This document shows, one piece after another, positions 60,732 through 64,000 of a stretch of DNA of 64,000 bases. Each line of letters opens with the position of its first letter. Positions within the stretch are counted from its first letter, which is position 1. Source of the stretch: Flavobacterium sp. 9 (GTDB lineage: Bacteria; Bacteroidota; Bacteroidia; Flavobacteriales; Flavobacteriaceae); NCBI RefSeq assembly GCF_002754195.1, contig NZ_PEEU01000001.1, positions 3,410,001-3,474,000 on the forward strand, written 5' to 3'. Made by a program: the position numbers and the translations under genes. The notes below the pieces were generated by a model. That model saw only the letters and a program-made list of their open reading frames with translations, was not told the DNA's origin and did no database searches.

Positions 60732-62510
60732 TTAATTATTTTTTATTTTGATTATAAATTCTGTGTTTTTTTTGTTCTCATTGTTGTATTCTATTGAGCC
60801 ATTCATTTCATCCATTATTTTTTTTAAATGATGTAGTCCAATGCCTGATCCAGAGGTAGTTGTAAATCCTAACTCAAATAATTGATTAATATTTTTAGAA
60901 TCAATACCGATACCATCGTCTATTATTCTAATTTCGAGATAAGTGTCTTTTACTCTAAAGACTATATTTATTAATTGTGCCTTAGCTCTTCTTGAATTAC
61001 TTATTAAATTATCAATTATAATATTTAATTCTATTGGCTTTACATCAATCAGAAATTCTTCTCCTTTTAATCTGTCGATTGTAATTCTAGGTGATTGATT
61101 TTCTACAAGCCCTAATATGTTGTGTATGTATTCTGATAAATATGTAATAACATCTATTTTTACTGATGATGTAAAGAGTTTGAAATTTGCTTTTGACGCA
61201 AACTTTGATATAGTTAATATTTTTCTATTCTCAAATAAAGTGTAATCAAGAGTTCTTAAAAGCTTTTCCTTATTAATTTCTTTTCCTTTTCTTAATTGTT
61301 TTACAAATAGCTTTAATTCATTATCTATATTTAATGAACCTAATCCAATGTGATGTAAAAAACTTATTACTTCATCAAAATCTTGCGATTTTACAGATTT
61401 TAAAAATAGATTCTCAGTTATTTTTTCTTTAAGAGATTCTTCAGCATCTTTTCTTTTTTGCTCTTCTTCAGCTGCTTTTTCTTCAGCTTCTATTCTTTTT
61501 GCTTCTTCCTCAGCTGCTTTTTCTTCAGCCTTAATTCTTTTTTTTACTTCTTTTTCGTATTTAGTTTCTTCCTGATCAATTGTTAATAAACTTGCTTGAT
61601 CATTTGCTTTTAATGCAATAGCTCTTAATTTGTCAAATAGGGGCAAGTTTTTTTCTTCAATGTTTTCAGTTATATAATTAAGAAGATTGTCTGAATAATC
61701 AATTAGCTTAATATCTTTCTTTCCTGAAATTTTTTCGACAAAATCAAGAATTTGATTTTTGGCTGTTAAATCAAAAACTTCTTCTTCATTCCCTGTTCTT
61801 TTTTTTATTTTCCACAAAATTGGTTCAACAAAACTCTCAAGTTTTCTTAATGTTTCTAAGAAGAAATTTTCAAGTTCTCTTGTTCCTGGAGAATCTATTA
61901 AACCACCGTCACGGCTTGATGTCTCTTGAAATTGTTCAGTATTTTCAGAAATTGCAACATGACCAATTAATTCGCGTGTTCCTAAAAATCTTGTACGGCC
62001 TTGTGCTTTTCTTTTATTAATGTTGAAAGGATCGTTATTTGGTTCTCCAAACGGTAATATTCTAAAACCATTATTAAATAGAAAGATTGAGCCAAATTCA
62101 GATGAAGTAATTCCCATCAACTTCGTAAAGCTGGCTTTTGCGGGAGTATTTAAATAAAAAAGGAGTATGTTTGATTCTAAGGGAATATAATTGAATTTAT
62201 TTGGTTCTGTTATTTTATAAATTAGATTTCCCCTATCAATTAATTCAGTTTCAATATATTCTTGATCTTCATTCTCAAATATTTTAACCTTAATTTGTGT
62301 TGTTGCGATGTTTAATGCCTCAAAAACAAAATTTTTCACTTCACCATTTATTATATTTGATGGATTAAAATCAGGATTTTCTTTTAATTCATTGTCTTTT
62401 CCCAATTCTCTAGAACAAATAATTTCAATTGTAAATTCGTTTTGAAGGGTAAAAGGATTTATTAGTTTTGATAAAGATTTTTTTAAATCAATAATTTTTT
62501 TCTTGACCAT
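60732..62510 (-). CDS. GHKL ATPase, C-terminal part with kinase-like HATPase domain
   Basis: A 592-residue frame that looks like the continuation of the ATPase encoded at 62483-63385. After its start, KKSLSKLINPF is the rest of a conserved motif begun in the upstream frame. A mixed transducer region follows (~20-310), then a highly charged Glu/Lys/Ala coiled coil with an imperfect tandem repeat (AEEKAAEEEAKRIEAEEKAA, ~325-365), a segment FLHHIGLGSLN (~385) that may be a His-kinase-like H-box, and a C-terminal HATPase domain: N-box NLISNSRRAKAQ (~505), G1 IIDDGIGID (~530), G2 GSGIGLHHL (~552). ATG 62510 is likely not the native start. The frameshift separates it from the N-terminal half. Confidence 0.85.
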   Translation of the reverse strand: MVKKKIIDLKKSLSKLINPFTLQNEFTIEIICSRELGKDNELKENPDFNPSNIINGEVKNFVFEALNIATTQIKVKIFENEDQEYIETELIDRGNLIYKITEPNKFNYIPLESNILLFYLNTPAKASFTKLMGITSSEFGSIFLFNNGFRILPFGEPNNDPFNINKRKAQGRTRFLGTRELIGHVAISENTEQFQETSSRDGGLIDSPGTRELENFFLETLRKLESFVEPILWKIKKRTGNEEEVFDLTAKNQILDFVEKISGKKDIKLIDYSDNLLNYITENIEEKNLPLFDKLRAIALKANDQASLLTIDQEETKYEKEVKKRIKAEEKAAEEEAKRIEAEEKAAEEEQKRKDAEESLKEKITENLFLKSVKSQDFDEVISFLHHIGLGSLNIDNELKLFVKQLRKGKEINKEKLLRTLDYTLFENRKILTISKFASKANFKLFTSSVKIDVITYLSEYIHNILGLVENQSPRITIDRLKGEEFLIDVKPIELNIIIDNLISNSRRAKAQLINIVFRVKDTYLEIRIIDDGIGIDSKNINQLFELGFTTTSGSGIGLHHLKKIMDEMNGSIEYNNENKKNTEFIIKIKNN

Positions 62511-63385
62511 ACATTTCTGAGATTTGAGATTTGTAAAATTAATCCGTTTTCAAAATCTTCAAAATTTGTAGTTTTGCTATTTTTGTATTCAATTTCAATA
62601 TCACTGAATTCGTCTAATGCATCGTCTTCATATTCATCCCAATCAAATTTCAAATTCCAATATGTATCATCGTTTACTTTTCTGGTTGTCATGTCGAGTT
62701 TAGACCCAAGTCTATCACTTCCCATTCTACCAATACCTTTTTGTCCGGCATAACTTCTATTTGGATTTATTCGATCTCTATAAGATATGTTTTTATCTTC
62801 TTGAAACTCGATATCTTCTACTCCTTCATTCTTAGCTGAATAAGCGATGAAAAGCCATTTGTCTATAATGTCTCTTCTGTTCATCCCTTTCCCATCATCC
62901 CAAATAGTGATTTTATCCTTATCAAAAATAATTTTTACTTTTTTAGCATGGGCGTCAAATGAATTTTTCACTAATTCAAATACAGCTACAAAATCATCGG
63001 TAATTAAATTTTTTCCTAAAATGTTTTTTAATTGTGAGCTTATTCTAAATTTAAACTCATCGAAAAGTTCTCTTTCTTTTAATACTTCAACTTTTTCAAC
63101 CTGAGTATTTTTTTCTTTCCAAATTTTAGGAATCAAGGAATTGAAATTTGCTCGTCCGCTTTTTCCAGTGTGAACTGCTCTAAAGCCTAGTAGTTGATTT
63201 TCTACCGATCTAATTGTTCGATTTAATTCATTGGCAAGATTATGAATTTTGGGATTGTTTTCGTGAATGCCTTGACCGTTAATTTCAATATATAAGTCGC
63301 CCACTTTTTCCAATTCCTCTTTGGTAAAAGGCTTGCCAGTCAAGTCATTTTTTTCGCCCCCAAGAATTCTTTGATATTTTGCCAT
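62483..63385 (-). CDS. GHKL (Hsp90/MORC-like) ATPase, N-terminal part, apparently frameshifted
   Basis: A 300-residue frame. Residues ~20-95 form a small module (IHENNPKIHNLANELNRTIR) resembling N-terminal modules of restriction-associated HNH proteins. The GHKL ATPase follows: N-box VFELVKNSFDAHAK (Glu137, Asn141, Asp144), IWDDGKGMNRRDI, and the lid motif SYAGQKGIGRMGSDRLG (~211-227). It stops at 62483 just after NLRNVWSRKK, while the next frame continues IIDLKKSLSKLINPF. One A lost from a run now of seven (62495-62501 on the plus strand as T) would explain the break. Its ATG overlaps the methyltransferase stop by one base. Confidence 0.87.
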   Translation of the reverse strand: MAKYQRILGGEKNDLTGKPFTKEELEKVGDLYIEINGQGIHENNPKIHNLANELNRTIRSVENQLLGFRAVHTGKSGRANFNSLIPKIWKEKNTQVEKVEVLKERELFDEFKFRISSQLKNILGKNLITDDFVAVFELVKNSFDAHAKKVKIIFDKDKITIWDDGKGMNRRDIIDKWLFIAYSAKNEGVEDIEFQEDKNISYRDRINPNRSYAGQKGIGRMGSDRLGSKLDMTTRKVNDDTYWNLKFDWDEYEDDALDEFSDIEIEYKNSKTTNFEDFENGLILQISNLRNVWSRKKLLI

Positions 63386-64000
63386 TATAAAATTTCGTTT
63401 AAATGTTTTTTAATCGTTTCTCCAATAGCTTTTGCTAATAATGGAGGAACAGCATTTCCTACTTGGGTATATTGTGGTACTTCAAACTTTCTCATGTCTC
63501 CTCCAGTTGTAACTTTAGATCTGAATTCATACCAATCTGGAAATGATTGAAACCTTGCCATTTCACGAACAGTTAAAGTACGAGGTTCGTTAGTGTCATA
63601 ATGACATAAGTCATCAGGAATAGTTAATTGAGCAGGAGCGGGTTCAAGTTTTCTCAAGGCCCTTTGTGAATGTTTACGAGTAGGGATAGATTTTATTAGA
63701 GTTTCAACAACTTCAATGTTTTTGGGAACTTTAGAAATTTCTTTTCCATTATTAATAAATAATAGTTCATGTTTCGAAAATTCAACCATTAATTTATTTA
63801 ATAAATCTTTCGAAATATCTTTACCTGTAAATAAATCAGTAGCTCCTTTTTTTAATCCATTTTGGAATTGTTCTATAACTTGATAAAATCGAAATCTAGA
63901 TTTAACCAAAAAGTTATGATTCCTAATCTCGTGATTTTTAATTTGGATTGAATTATTTAAATCATGAGAAAATATTGCATTAATTGAGTTTGCATATTGA
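63385..64000 (-). CDS. DNA (cytosine-5) methyltransferase, C-terminal part (runs off window)
   Basis: The minus-strand frame is open from 63385 to the right edge, giving at least 205 residues. It shows the C-terminal methyltransferase motifs: motif IX-like [20 protein letters not shown] and motif [19 protein letters not shown]. The part before is probably target-recognition domain. The catalytic PC motif and SAM-binding N-terminus must lie beyond the window. It heads the operon with the GHKL ATPase, receiver and vsr genes; its stop codon overlaps the ATPase ATG by one base (TAATG), implying coupled translation. Confidence 0.93.
   Translation of the reverse strand, partial: QYANSINAIFSHDLNNSIQIKNHEIRNHNFLVKSRFRFYQVIEQFQNGLKKGATDLFTGKDISKDLLNKLMVEFSKHELLFINNGKEISKVPKNIEVVETLIKSIPTRKHSQRALRKLEPAPAQLTIPDDLCHYDTNEPRTLTVREMARFQSFPDWYEFRSKVTTGGDMRKFEVPQYTQVGNAVPPLLAKAIGETIKKHLNEIL

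Overview
The window looks like a chromosomal segment of a Flavobacterium-type bacterium (Bacteroidota). The reasons are AT-rich sequence, promoters of the TTG-N19..23-TAnnTTTG kind instead of -35/-10 boxes, few Shine-Dalgarno sequences, Bacteroidota gene architectures (MurF-Alr fusion, DnaE with an N-terminal exonuclease, C39-peptidase ABC exporters with GG-leader peptides) and many interspersed intergenic repeats. No rRNA, tRNA or CRISPR array was seen.

Layout. 1-7.8 kb: a small secreted-peptide (bacteriocin-like) locus. Two double-glycine precursors (290-481, and a 59-residue one at 4569-4748) flank a C39-peptidase ABC exporter and its HlyD partner, followed by an S41 peptidase and a CarboxypepD_reg-like surface protein. 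7.8-10.9 kb: trmN6, rimM, rpsP, a lipoprotein and an RRM protein. 11-16.1 kb: a leucine/isoleucine operon read leuC-leuD-synthase-leuB, whose synthase resembles citramalate synthase. 16.6-33.1 kb: AraC regulator, SDR, DnaE, an outer-membrane barrel, a Gfo/Idh/MocA oxidoreductase, prolyl oligopeptidase, a TonB receptor with a small His/Cys protein, and two envelope proteins. 33.4-38.2 kb: murF-alr, mscL, a zinc-ribbon protein, asd. 38.3-39.3 kb: two orphan immunity proteins (Imm22 and SUKH). 39.4-41.9 kb: ferredoxin, NifU-like and Mrp proteins for Fe-S clusters. 42.3-44 kb: L,D-transpeptidase. 44-51.7 kb: an ABC efflux operon divergent from an NtrC-type regulator and histidine kinase; the intergenic region carries a sigma-54-like promoter and two enhancer-like palindromes. 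52-59.6 kb: alkyltransferase-like protein, LysE, trmB, amt, an NTF2-like protein, a lipoprotein with three GHRCDI repeats, an exported WrbA-RidA fusion, HPF and a small conserved-looking gene behind a possibly structured 101-bp insertion. 59.7-64 kb: a defence-like operon running off the right edge: DNA cytosine methyltransferase, a GHKL ATPase split in two at an A7 run, a stand-alone receiver domain, then vsr.

The most notable points are the methyltransferase/double-GHKL/receiver/Vsr operon with its apparent frameshift, the two-precursor peptide locus with matching upstream leaders, the sigma-54/enhancer arrangement of the efflux operon, the exported WrbA-RidA fusion, and the structured insertion between 20-bp direct repeats. 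All family assignments come from reading motifs; no database search was run.
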